Shown piece after piece: positions 8,797-17,552 of a DNA stretch of 64,000 bases. The DNA comes from JAAZGD01 sp964489555 (lineage in GTDB: Bacteria > Bacillota > Clostridia > Peptostreptococcales > Anaerovoracaceae), in contig CAZAZF010000008.1 of assembly GCA_964489555.1 (NCBI GenBank), forward strand, positions 20,185-84,184. Direction: 5' to 3'. A program made the position numbers and the translations under genes. The notes under the pieces are model-generated. The model was not told where the DNA came from, searched no databases, and saw only the letters and a program-made list of their open reading frames with translations. The first letter of the stretch is position 1. Every line of letters begins with the position of its first letter.

Positions 8797-10146
8797 ATGG
8801 GAAGATTATTTGGTACCGATGGCGTACGGGGCATCGTCAATAGGGACTTGACCCCGGAACTGGCCTTTAATCTGGGCAAAGCCGGCACCTATGTACTGAA
8901 CAAGGAAAAGGAAAGGCCGATTATCATCATCGGCAAGGATACCAGGATTTCCGGGGACTTATTGGAAGATGCCATGTCCGCCGGAATTTTGTCCATGGGG
9001 GGAAATGTCATCAAGGTGGGGGTACTTCCTACTCCGGCGATTGCTTATTTGGTGCGCCATTTTCAAGCTGATGCGGGGGTGATGATTTCTGCTTCCCATA
9101 ATACTTTTGAATATAATGGCATTAAGTTTTTCAATCATGATGGGTTCAAGCTGGATGATGATTTGGAGGACGAAATCGAAGACATCATCACTCGGGATAT
9201 TGACATCAATGGCCATATTACCGGCGAAAAAATCGGTCGATGTGTGGAAGCAGATAAAAAGGCATTGGAATATTATGTTCAGTTTTTGTACTCCACAGCG
9301 CCCTTGGATCTTTCGGGGAAGAAACTGGTACTGGATTGTGCCAATGGAGCCGCTTATCAAGCAGCCAAAATGGTGTTCCAACAGATGGGGGCTACGGTGA
9401 TTGCCATAGCTGATGACCCGGATGGCCTTAACATAAATGCCGGATGCGGATCCACCCACCCGGAGGCCCTTCAACACCGAGTGCTTTTGGAAAAGGCAAA
9501 CCTGGGATTGGCCTTTGATGGGGATGCGGACCGATTGATTGCGGTTGATGAAAAGGGTGAGTTGATTGATGGAGATAAGATGCTATGCATCTGTGCCAAG
9601 ATGATGAAAGAGACCGGTTGTTTATACGGAGACCTGGTGACGGCTACGGTGATGAGCAACTTGGGATTGCACAAGTATTTGGAATCCATCGGTGTAATCC
9701 GGGACATTACCAATGTAGGAGACCGGTATGTGTTGGAGCGCATGTTGAAAACCGGGTGTCTCATTGGGGGCGAGCAGTCCGGGCATATCATTTTCTTAAA
9801 CTACACCACCACGGGGGATGGCATTTTATCCGCCTTACAGTTTATGAAAGCATTGACCTTGGATGAAAGAACCCCAAGTCAGATTGCCGGAGAGATCTCC
9901 CTTTATCCTCAGGTATTGAAAAATGCCGCAATTAAGGAAGAAAACAAGCGCAAATATGAGCGAGATACAGAAATCAAGAAAGAAATCAAACGACTGGAGC
10001 AGTTGATGGCAGGAGAGGGTCGGGTTCTAATCAGGCCTTCCGGAACAGAACCCCTGGTACGCGTTATGATTGAGGGGAAAAATCAGAAAGAAATCACCAA
10101 GCTGGCGGAAGGGTTGGCCAGGCTGGTGACCAAGCGATTCGGATAA
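8797..10146 (+). CDS. glmM: Phosphoglucosamine mutase
   Basis: Interconverts glucosamine-6-phosphate and glucosamine-1-phosphate, the second step toward UDP-GlcNAc. The 449-residue protein opens with MGRLFGTDGVRGIVN, carries the phosphoserine loop MISASHNTFEYNG near residue 100, the metal-binding DGDADR near 240, the sugar-binding GGEQSGH near 325 and the C-terminal phosphate-binding RPSGTEP. The ATG follows GAAGGAG. It is placed between cdaR and glmS, so aminosugar synthesis shares the c-di-AMP operon. Confidence 0.97.
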   Translation: MGRLFGTDGVRGIVNRDLTPELAFNLGKAGTYVLNKEKERPIIIIGKDTRISGDLLEDAMSAGILSMGGNVIKVGVLPTPAIAYLVRHFQADAGVMISASHNTFEYNGIKFFNHDGFKLDDDLEDEIEDIITRDIDINGHITGEKIGRCVEADKKALEYYVQFLYSTAPLDLSGKKLVLDCANGAAYQAAKMVFQQMGATVIAIADDPDGLNINAGCGSTHPEALQHRVLLEKANLGLAFDGDADRLIAVDEKGELIDGDKMLCICAKMMKETGCLYGDLVTATVMSNLGLHKYLESIGVIRDITNVGDRYVLERMLKTGCLIGGEQSGHIIFLNYTTTGDGILSALQFMKALTLDERTPSQIAGEISLYPQVLKNAAIKEENKRKYERDTEIKKEIKRLEQLMAGEGRVLIRPSGTEPLVRVMIEGKNQKEITKLAEGLARLVTKRFG

Positions 10147-10156
10147 GGAGACAAGT

Positions 10157-11986
10157 ATGTGTGGAATAGTAGGGTATGTGGGTGCTGGTGATGCGCAAAG
10201 TGTCATTATCGACGGATTAAAAAAACTGGAATACCGGGGGTATGATTCGGCAGGCATTGCCTTGTGTACCCAAGGCCGCCTGGATGTAAAAAAAGCGGTG
10301 GGGAGAATTGTCAACCTGGAAGAAATCTTGGATGAGGCTCCGATTTTTGCTTCTACGGGTATCGGTCATACCCGATGGGCCACCCATGGTGCTCCGTCGG
10401 ATGTCAATGCGCACCCTCATTGCAACATGGGATGTACGGTGGCAGTGGTTCACAACGGCATCATCGAAAACTATGTGGAGCTTAGAGAATGGCTTTCCAA
10501 GGACTACGGTGTGGTTTTTAAAAGCGACACGGACAGTGAAGTCATCGCTCATTTGGTGGGAGTGTATTACGATGGGGATTTGGAAGATGCGGTGTTTAAG
10601 ACCATTGAAAAAATGCGGGGAGCCTTTTCTGTAGGCGTGGTTTGCGCTCAGGAGCCTGACAAAATCGTGGCCTTTCGTAGAGATGCCCCTTTGATTGCCG
10701 GCTTGGGGAAAGAAGCCAATTTCATTGCATCGGACATTCCGGCGCTATTAAAGTATGTGCGTGAGATTTACTTGATTGAAAACAATGAGATGGTGGTTCT
10801 TACCAAAGACGCGGTGAAAATTTACAACCAGGACAGGGAGGAAATCCAACGGGATGTATTCCATGTAACATGGGATGCGGATGCAGCGGAAAAGGAAGGT
10901 TATGATCATTTTATGCTGAAGGAGATTCATGAACAACCAAAAGGGCTCTACGAAACTCTTCACCGGCGGTTGAATGCACAAGACGAAATCAATTTGGATG
11001 GAATTCGGATGAGTCGGGAGGATATTCTGAAGTTCAACAAAGTGTACATCGTAGCTTGCGGCACAGCATACCATGCAGGTTTGGTGGGAAAGTCCGCCAT
11101 CGAGAAGATGGCTAAAATTCCCGTTGAAGTGGAGGTGGCCAGTGAATTTCGCTATCGAGATCCTTTTGTGGATGAAAACACTTTGTTCATCGGAATCAGT
11201 CAATCGGGAGAAACTCTGGACACCTTGGCAGCCTTAAGAGAAGCCAAAAGCAAAGGCGCCCGTGTGCTTTCGGTGGTCAATGTGGTGGGCAGCTCGGTGG
11301 CTCGGGAATCCGATGATGTGTTTTATACATGGGCGGGGCCGGAAATCGCTGTGGCATCTACCAAGGCCTATACCACCCAACTGATGTGCATGTATCTCAT
11401 TGCCCTTTATATGGGAAGGACCAAGGGAACCGTTGATGAGGAAACCTATCATCATTTCATCAAGGAGCTAAAAGAGATTCCGGGGAAATTGACGGAACTG
11501 CTCAAGAAGGAAGCGGAATTCCAGAAGGTGGCGAAAAGCATTTACCGGAAGGAACAAGTTTTCTTTATAGGGAGGGGCCCGGATGTGGGGGTTTCCTACG
11601 AGGGATCCTTGAAGTTGAAAGAAATATCCTATATCAATTCTTTCGCCATTGCCGCTGGTGAGTTGAAACATGGTACCATCGCGTTAATCGAGCAAGGGAC
11701 CCTGGTGATTGCCCTGGCTACCCAAAACCGGCTATATGAAAAAATGTTGTCCAATATCCAGGAGGTAAAGGCCAGGGGGGCGTATGTTCTTGGATTGGCC
11801 AAAGAGGACAATCAAGAACTGGAAAAACAAGCAGATCAAGTGATGTTTATTCCGGAATGCATGGATGAAATCACGCCCTTATTGTCTGTGGTGCCTCTGC
11901 AGCTTTTGGCTTACTACATCGCTAAAGAACGGGGTTGTGATATTGACAAACCCAAAAACTTGGCCAAAAGCGTTACCGTGGAGTAA
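10157..11986 (+). CDS. glmS: Glutamine:fructose-6-phosphate aminotransferase (isomerizing)
   Basis: Forms glucosamine-6-phosphate from fructose-6-phosphate and glutamine, the entry step to peptidoglycan aminosugars. The 609-residue protein starts MCGIVGYVG, giving the N-terminal nucleophile Cys after Met removal. The class II glutaminase domain covers about 1-230, and two SIS sugar-isomerase domains follow, with ISQSGETLDTL near 350 and a C-terminal DKPKNLAKSVTVE that ends at the active site. Only ten bases separate it from glmM, so there is no room for a glmS ribozyme; control must act on the operon or the enzyme. Confidence 0.97.
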   Translation: MCGIVGYVGAGDAQSVIIDGLKKLEYRGYDSAGIALCTQGRLDVKKAVGRIVNLEEILDEAPIFASTGIGHTRWATHGAPSDVNAHPHCNMGCTVAVVHNGIIENYVELREWLSKDYGVVFKSDTDSEVIAHLVGVYYDGDLEDAVFKTIEKMRGAFSVGVVCAQEPDKIVAFRRDAPLIAGLGKEANFIASDIPALLKYVREIYLIENNEMVVLTKDAVKIYNQDREEIQRDVFHVTWDADAAEKEGYDHFMLKEIHEQPKGLYETLHRRLNAQDEINLDGIRMSREDILKFNKVYIVACGTAYHAGLVGKSAIEKMAKIPVEVEVASEFRYRDPFVDENTLFIGISQSGETLDTLAALREAKSKGARVLSVVNVVGSSVARESDDVFYTWAGPEIAVASTKAYTTQLMCMYLIALYMGRTKGTVDEETYHHFIKELKEIPGKLTELLKKEAEFQKVAKSIYRKEQVFFIGRGPDVGVSYEGSLKLKEISYINSFAIAAGELKHGTIALIEQGTLVIALATQNRLYEKMLSNIQEVKARGAYVLGLAKEDNQELEKQADQVMFIPECMDEITPLLSVVPLQLLAYYIAKERGCDIDKPKNLAKSVTVE

Positions 11987-12017
11987 TGAGAACCAAGAAA
12001 GGAATCAAAGAATCATT

Positions 12018-13268
12018 ATGAAGTCATATGAAATAAGAGATATTGGATTGGCCCCCGAAGGGCATCAGAAAATTCAATGGGTTCGGGAGCACATGCCGTT
12101 ATTGTCCCGATTCGAAGAAGAATTTGAGAGGACAAAACCGTTGGAAGGGGTGAAGATTTCCCTTTCGGTTCATTTGGAAGCCAAGACGGCTTACCTTTGC
12201 AAGGTGCTGGCCAAGGGAGGAGCTCAAATGTCAGTGACCGGCAGCAATGTGCTCTCCACTCAAGATCATATTGCGGCAGCCTTGGCGGAAGATGGAATGC
12301 AGGTTTTTGCTTACCATGGTGCCAGTCCGGAAGAGTATTGCCGTCATATTGAAATGACCCTTGAGCATCGGCCTCATATTATTATTGATGATGGAGGGGA
12401 CTTGGTAGGAATGGTTCACGGAAAGCGGCCTGACTTGGGAGAAGAAGTATGGGGCGGTTGCGAAGAGACGACTACGGGGGTCATTCGGTTGAAGGCCATG
12501 GAAAGGGAAGGTATTTTGAAATTTCCCATGGTAGCCGTGAACGATGCCAAATGCAAGCACCTTTTTGACAATCGATATGGAACGGGCCAGTCGGTATGGA
12601 CCAGTATTATGAACAACACCAATCTGATTATTGCCGGCAAAAAAGTGGTGGTAGCCGGGTATGGATGGTGTTCCAAGGGCATTGCCTTGAGAGGGGCGGC
12701 CTTAGGTGCGGAGGTTATTGTGACGGAAATTGATGCCGTGAAGGCCATGGAGGCTCGAATGGATGGCCATCAGGTGATGACCATGAAGGAGGCGGCTCCT
12801 TTGGGAGATATTTTTGTAACGGCCACCGGCTGCAAGGATACCATCACCATGGAACATATGCTGACCATGAAGGAAGGGGTCCTTCTCACCAATGCGGGGC
12901 ATTTCAATGTTGAAATCGCCATGGATGCGTTGGAAAATGAAGCGTTGGAGAAAAAAGAAGCCCGTGCCAATATAATGGGGTATCGTCTTTCCAATGGAAA
13001 GTGGATTTATGTGATTGGCGAAGGAAGATTGGTGAACATCGCCGCTGGCGATGGACATCCCGCGGAGATTATGGATTTGAGCTTTGCGGTGCAGATTCTG
13101 TCGGCTTTATACATAAAAGACCACTACCAGCAAATCGGCAAGCGGGTGGTGGATGTGTCTCAAGACATTGATCAATTGGTTTCCAAGCGGATTTTGGAGG
13201 CCTGGGGCGTTGCCATTGATTTCTTGACCCCTGAACAAGAGATCTATTTGAATAGCTGGGAGGTATAA
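12018..13268 (+). CDS. ahcY: Adenosylhomocysteinase
   Basis: Hydrolyses S-adenosylhomocysteine to adenosine and homocysteine with bound NAD. The 416-residue protein has the substrate residues in HLEAKTAYL, the catalytic NDAKCKHLFDNRYGTGQS near residue 175, the Rossmann GYGWCSKGIA near 215, and a C-terminal end LNSWEV. Its length matches the compact bacterial/archaeal form without the 40-residue insert found in many proteobacteria. The start is the ATG at 12018; its ribosome site (AAAGGA) lies rather far upstream. It sits 31 bases after glmS and three bases before an aminotransferase. Archaeal relatives can prefer S-inosylhomocysteine, so substrate range is open. Confidence 0.9.
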   Translation: MKSYEIRDIGLAPEGHQKIQWVREHMPLLSRFEEEFERTKPLEGVKISLSVHLEAKTAYLCKVLAKGGAQMSVTGSNVLSTQDHIAAALAEDGMQVFAYHGASPEEYCRHIEMTLEHRPHIIIDDGGDLVGMVHGKRPDLGEEVWGGCEETTTGVIRLKAMEREGILKFPMVAVNDAKCKHLFDNRYGTGQSVWTSIMNNTNLIIAGKKVVVAGYGWCSKGIALRGAALGAEVIVTEIDAVKAMEARMDGHQVMTMKEAAPLGDIFVTATGCKDTITMEHMLTMKEGVLLTNAGHFNVEIAMDALENEALEKKEARANIMGYRLSNGKWIYVIGEGRLVNIAAGDGHPAEIMDLSFAVQILSALYIKDHYQQIGKRVVDVSQDIDQLVSKRILEAWGVAIDFLTPEQEIYLNSWEV

Positions 13269-13271
13269 AAA

Positions 13272-14459
13272 GTGAAATATGCAGATCGGGTCCTTCGGTT
13301 GGAGGATCGTTCCTTATTGGAGGCATTTGAGCTCCCGGCAACGGAACATTTCATCTCCTTTTCCGGTGGGTTTCCTTCTCCGGACACGTACCCGGTGGAG
13401 GCCATCTCTCAAGCTTTTTCGGGAGCCATTGAAGAAGCGGGGCCTCAAGCTTTTGCTTACGCCAGCACCAGCGGATTGCCGGCGTTGCGCCAAAAAATCT
13501 TGCAGCGGATGGAGGCAAAGCTAGGGGTCCATTTTGAAATGAACGAGATTATCATTACCAGCGGTTCCCAACAGGGGTTGGACATGAGTGGGATGCTGTT
13601 TGTGAATAAGGGTGATGTGATTCTCTTCGAAACCCCTTCCTATTTGGGTGCGGTAAATGCTTTGCGTGCCTATGAAGCGGAGTTGGTGGGGGTTCCTACG
13701 GATCAGGAAGGGATTGAAATTGATGCGCTGAAGGAGTGCTTGGAACGGTATGGAGAACGGGTAAAGATGGTTTATGTAATCCCGGACTACCAGAATCCCA
13801 CCGGACGAAGCTGGTCCCCCAGGAGGCGGGAAGACTTTATGAAAATGATAAGCCATTATGATGTGCCTGTGATTGAAGACGGTGCCTATTCCGAGCTGTC
13901 TTTTGAAAAGGAGCCCATGAAACCTCTCTGCGCTTATGACATCAAAGGGCAAGTGGTCTATGTGGGAACCTTTTCGAAAATCTTTTGCCCCGGCCTTCGA
14001 GTGGCTTGGCTTTGTGCCCGAAAAGACATTATGGACAAATATTTGGTTTTAAAAAATGCTTCGGATCTTGCCTCTTCTACTATTGGGCAGTACCAGATGG
14101 CCTATTACTTGGAGCATTTTGATATGGACAAACACATTGAAGATATTTCCTTGTTGTACAAGCACCGAAGAAATGTGATGGCGGATGCCATCGATCGGTA
14201 TTTCCCGGAAGAGGTCAATTATGTTTTTCCTAAGGGGGGCTTGTTTATCTGGGCGGAACTGCCGGAAGGGAAAGATGCCCGGGAGCTTTTAAAGAGAGCC
14301 GTTGAAAAAAATGTAACCTTCATACCCGGCTCTGCTTTTTATCCGGGAGATAAGAAATACCATGAGATGCGATTGAATTTTTCCAACATGGCGGATGAAG
14401 ATACGGAGGAAGGTATAAAAATACTGGGATTGTTAATCAAGGAATATTTGGCGGAATAA
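13272..14459 (+). CDS. PLP-dependent aminotransferase, class I (2-aminoadipate/LysN-like)
   Basis: Protein of 395 residues of fold type I. It has SFSGGFPSP near residue 35, ITSGSQQGLDM near 95, YVIPDYQNPTG near 175, the PLP lysine in VGTFSKIFCPGLRVAW near 235 and a C-terminal MRLNFSNM substrate-binding Arg. This subgroup (stand-alone relatives of MocR/LysN) includes 2-aminoadipate, aromatic and branched-chain aminotransferases, so the amino acid cannot be named. The GTG start at 13272 follows GGGAGG. It is co-transcribed with ahcY and gltX, and may supply 2-oxo acids or glutamate in a strongly amino-acid based metabolism. Confidence 0.85.
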   Translation: MKYADRVLRLEDRSLLEAFELPATEHFISFSGGFPSPDTYPVEAISQAFSGAIEEAGPQAFAYASTSGLPALRQKILQRMEAKLGVHFEMNEIIITSGSQQGLDMSGMLFVNKGDVILFETPSYLGAVNALRAYEAELVGVPTDQEGIEIDALKECLERYGERVKMVYVIPDYQNPTGRSWSPRRREDFMKMISHYDVPVIEDGAYSELSFEKEPMKPLCAYDIKGQVVYVGTFSKIFCPGLRVAWLCARKDIMDKYLVLKNASDLASSTIGQYQMAYYLEHFDMDKHIEDISLLYKHRRNVMADAIDRYFPEEVNYVFPKGGLFIWAELPEGKDARELLKRAVEKNVTFIPGSAFYPGDKKYHEMRLNFSNMADEDTEEGIKILGLLIKEYLAE

Positions 14460-14474
14460 AAACAAGGAGGCAGT

Positions 14475-16133
14475 ATGGACTATCAGAAATTAGCAGAACG
14501 ACTGTTTCCGGAAATTGAAAGAGTTCCGGAAGAATATGAGAGAGTATATCCTCCCAGAAGCCTGCCGGATTCGGCCCGGGTTACCCGCTTGGGACCCAGT
14601 CCTACGGGTTTTATTCATTTAGGCAATCTGTACGGAGCTTTCGCTGATGAGCGTCTTTCCAAACAAAGCGGAGGTTGTTTTTTTCTACGCATCGAAGATA
14701 CGGATGAGAAACGATATGTGGAAGGGGCCACAGAAATTTTGCTTACTTCTTTGGAACACTTCGGAATTTGTTTTGATGAAGGAGCCACCAAAGAGGGGGA
14801 AGTGGGAGAATATGGCCCCTATTATCAAAGTGCTCGTAAAGAAATCTATCAGTGTTTTGCCAAGAGCTTGGTAGCAAAAGGATTGGCATATCCCTGTTTT
14901 CTCACCGAAGAAGAAATTCGGAAAATACGAAAAGAGCAGGAAGAGCACAAAAAGAATCCGGGGATTTACGGAAGCTGGGCCAAATCCAGAGATCTGTCTA
15001 TGGAGGAGGTGGAAAGCAGACTTCAGAAAAACCAACCCTATGTGATTCGGTTGCGATCCGGCGGTAATCCGCAGGAGCCGGCCACTATTTCAGTGGAAGA
15101 TGGAATTCGTGGGTCGCTGGATATGCCGGAGAATGTACAGGATGTGGTTTTATTAAAAACCAATGGAATCCCTACTTATCACTTTGCTCATGTAGTGGAT
15201 GATCATTTGATGCGCACTACCCATGTGGTAAGAGGTGCGGAGTGGTTGGCCAGCCTTCCTATTCATGTGGAGCTTTTTCAAGTAATGGGCTGGGAAAAAC
15301 CGATTTTTTGTCATACAGCCCAATTGATGAAGCTGGATGAACAGGGCAACAAACGGAAGCTGTCCAAGCGATTGGACCCGGAATTATCTTTGGCATATTA
15401 CCGACAGGAAGGATATCATCCCAAGGCAGTCCGGGAATATCTTATGACTCTTTTGAACTCCAACTTTGAGGAGTGGCGGTTGGAGAACCCAGGGGCGGCT
15501 CTGGAGGAATTCCCCTTTTCCATTCAACGGATGAAAAGCGGAGACGCTCTTTTTGACTTGAATAAATTGAAAGACATTTCCAAGGATGTATTGCTAAAAG
15601 AATCAACCAAGGAAATCTATTGTTTTCTTCGGGATTGGGCTTGCGAAAATATGCCGGAAGTGTGCCCCTGGTTTGATGGAGATGAAAGCTATCTTATGGC
15701 TATTTTGGATTTGGGAAGAGGCGGAGAGAAGCCTCGAAAGGATTTGGTATATGCCCGCCAAATGGTGGAATTCATCGGGTACTTTTTTGATGAGTTCTTT
15801 ATCTTGGTGGATCCTTTACCGGACAATGTGGGAGAAGCGGATGTGAAACCCATCCTGGAGGCTTATTTGGAAACCTACGACCATAAGGATAATCAGGAAG
15901 CTTGGTTTTCCAAGATTCGAGCCCTGGCAGAGAGGCTGAACTATGCGGCCAAGCCCAAGGATTACAAGAAAGAGCCGGAACGGTACAAGGGCCATGTGGG
16001 AGATGTGAGTACTGTCATCAGGTTGGCCATCGTGGGGAGAAGCCAGTCTCCGGACTTGTGGGAAATTCAACAAATTTTAGGGGAAGAGCGAACTCGGCAA
16101 AGGATTCAGTCTTTCCTGGAAACCAGAGGATAG
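14475..16133 (+). CDS. gltX: Glutamyl-tRNA synthetase
   Basis: Charges tRNA-Glu. The 552-residue protein shows the class I HIGH region as GPSPTGFIHLGNLYGAF near residue 40, FLRIEDTDEKRYVEGA, and the KMSKS loop as KRKLSKR near 300. The C-terminal 200 residues form an extended anticodon-binding domain; the protein is about 65 residues longer than the common 485-residue form. ATG 14475 follows AAGGAGG. A tRNA-Glu gene lies 1.2 kb downstream on the other strand. No second Glu/Gln-type synthetase is present in the window, so whether this enzyme also charges tRNA-Gln cannot be judged here. Confidence 0.93.
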   Translation: MDYQKLAERLFPEIERVPEEYERVYPPRSLPDSARVTRLGPSPTGFIHLGNLYGAFADERLSKQSGGCFFLRIEDTDEKRYVEGATEILLTSLEHFGICFDEGATKEGEVGEYGPYYQSARKEIYQCFAKSLVAKGLAYPCFLTEEEIRKIRKEQEEHKKNPGIYGSWAKSRDLSMEEVESRLQKNQPYVIRLRSGGNPQEPATISVEDGIRGSLDMPENVQDVVLLKTNGIPTYHFAHVVDDHLMRTTHVVRGAEWLASLPIHVELFQVMGWEKPIFCHTAQLMKLDEQGNKRKLSKRLDPELSLAYYRQEGYHPKAVREYLMTLLNSNFEEWRLENPGAALEEFPFSIQRMKSGDALFDLNKLKDISKDVLLKESTKEIYCFLRDWACENMPEVCPWFDGDESYLMAILDLGRGGEKPRKDLVYARQMVEFIGYFFDEFFILVDPLPDNVGEADVKPILEAYLETYDHKDNQEAWFSKIRALAERLNYAAKPKDYKKEPERYKGHVGDVSTVIRLAIVGRSQSPDLWEIQQILGEERTRQRIQSFLETRG

Positions 16134-16139
16134 GATAAG

Positions 16140-17045
16140 ATGACAGAAAAACCAAGAATTCCAGGCGAAGTCTATCTTTTTACCACCGCCATCATATGGG
16201 GCGCTGCTTTTGTATTTCAAAAGGTGGCTATGGACCTGTTGGAGCCCTTTACCTTTACGGCGGTTCGGTACATTCTGGGCGGTCTTTTACTGATTCCGGT
16301 GGCATGGTATTTTGGAAAGAAGCATAAGGGCAAAGGGGTTACGAATAACTATTCTTCCAAGACGTTGATTAAAGGGGGAGTGATTTGCGGTACCATTCTC
16401 TGTTTTGCAGGAAATTTTCAGCAGTTTGGGCTCATTACCAGTGCTGCCGGGAAGACGGGATTTATCACCACCCTATATATTGTTATTGTGCCGGTGTTCG
16501 GTTTGATTTTATTTCGAAAACGCGTCCGTAAACTAGTATGGCTTGGGGTGGCGTTGGCGGTAGTAGGTCTCTATTTTCTTTCCATCAAAGCCGGCGGGTT
16601 TACTATGGAGCGAGGGGATTTTCTGATTTTCATCGGAGCTTTTTTCTGGGCGGCTCACATTTTAGCCGTGGACCAGCTGGTGCTGAAGGTGGATGCGGTA
16701 CGGTTGTCCTGCGCACAGTTTATTTGGGCGGGGCTGCTTTCCTCCGTTTTCATGTTTATATTGGAAGAACCCCGCATCTTGGATATTCTATCTTGCTGGG
16801 GACCTGTGCTGTTTACATCCGTGTTTGTGGTGGCAATCGCCTTTACCTTTCAAATCATCGGTCAGAAAACCACGGACCCTACCGTAACCTCCATCATACT
16901 TAGCCTGGAGTCGGTTTTCGGAGTATTGGCAGGGATGGCATTTTTGAGTGAACGAATGACAGGCAGAGAATTGTTGGGATGTGCGTTGATGTTCATTGCG
17001 GTCATTTTGACTCAACTGCCGGAAAAGAAGGAAGGGAAAAAATGA
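16140..17045 (+). CDS. DMT-family transporter (EamA domains)
   Basis: Integral membrane protein of 301 residues with ten predicted helices arranged as two EamA repeats (residues about 5-145 and 155-295). EVYLFTTAIIWGAAFVFQKV and a later SLESVFGVLAGMAFLSER are typical of the drug/metabolite transporter superfamily. Such proteins usually export amino acids or metabolites; the substrate is unknown. It begins six bases after gltX, and its stop overlaps the next start as ATGA. Confidence 0.87.
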   Translation: MTEKPRIPGEVYLFTTAIIWGAAFVFQKVAMDLLEPFTFTAVRYILGGLLLIPVAWYFGKKHKGKGVTNNYSSKTLIKGGVICGTILCFAGNFQQFGLITSAAGKTGFITTLYIVIVPVFGLILFRKRVRKLVWLGVALAVVGLYFLSIKAGGFTMERGDFLIFIGAFFWAAHILAVDQLVLKVDAVRLSCAQFIWAGLLSSVFMFILEEPRILDILSCWGPVLFTSVFVVAIAFTFQIIGQKTTDPTVTSIILSLESVFGVLAGMAFLSERMTGRELLGCALMFIAVILTQLPEKKEGKK

Positions 17046-17311
17046 GAAATCTCAATCAGGATTCGGCTACAAAAAAAAGAATCAAGGGAGAAAGTACGCG
17101 GTTACGATTGACGAAAATGAACAATCCGGAGTATTTTGCCCGCACTTTTCTCGTTGCTGGTTTGATATTGATCGTCGGTTCCAGCTGGTTTATGAACAAC
17201 CCGGAGATCCCCCGGGTTTTGATTAATGTGGGGATTGGGTTGGGAATTTTTATGAATCTGCTGGCGGGTATGTTATACTATTCCATTGCGAAAGAGCGGA
17301 ACAAAAAATAG
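17042..17311 (+). CDS. Small two-helix membrane protein, unknown function
   Basis: A protein of 89 residues: a charged N-terminus of about 35 residues and two hydrophobic segments (AGLILIVGSSWFM and a glycine-rich one around GIGLGIFMNLLAGMLY). Its ATG overlaps the stop of the upstream transporter, so it is probably made with it. No family was recognised. Its stop codon lies inside the U-tract of the tRNA-Glu terminator on the opposite strand. Confidence 0.65.
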   Translation: MRNLNQDSATKKRIKGESTRLRLTKMNNPEYFARTFLVAGLILIVGSSWFMNNPEIPRVLINVGIGLGIFMNLLAGMLYYSIAKERNKK

Positions 17312-17339
17312 CAAGAGACCTTCTTTCGAAGATCTCTTG
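17303..17339 (-). terminator. Terminator of the tRNA-Glu transcript
   Basis: Read on the minus strand, CAAGAGATCTTC pairs with GAAGGTCTCTTG (one mismatch) and is followed by CTATTTTTT. It also separates the convergent gltX operon from the tRNA. Confidence 0.75.
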
Positions 17340-17342
17340 AGT

Positions 17343-17417
17343 TGGTATCCCCTAGGGGAGTCGAACCCCTGATTCCGCCGTGAGAGGGCGACGTCTTGAC
17401 CACTTGACCAAGGGGAC
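17343..17417 (-). tRNA. tRNA-Glu (anticodon CTC)
   Basis: A complete 75-base cloverleaf on the minus strand. Acceptor GTCCCCT pairs with AGGGGAT, the anticodon stem TCGCC/GGCGG carries loop CTCTCAC, and the T arm is AGGGG-TTCGACT-CCCCT. Discriminator A and CCA are encoded. The CTC anticodon reads GAG. Confidence 0.95.
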
Positions 17418-17439
17418 TTATTATGAGGACGCAAATAAT

Positions 17440-17468
17440 ATTATACTGGGGAACTTATGATTTGTCCA
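17440..17468 (-). promoter_or_regulatory. Sigma-70 promoter of tRNA-Glu
   Basis: On the minus strand TGGACA (17468-17463) and a consensus TATAAT (17445-17440) are 17 bp apart. The predicted start is about 15 bases before the tRNA. Confidence 0.75.
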
Positions 17469-17552
17469 TAGATAATCAAGGAGACAATTCATAATTTCCC
17501 AAAGATGAAAATTGAAAAACAAGAGACAAGAGATGAGATTAGGAGTAGGGAA

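Noticed and set aside
10147..10156. Possible glmS ribozyme
   Set aside because: Only ten bases separate glmM and glmS, and nothing resembling the ribozyme core is seen.
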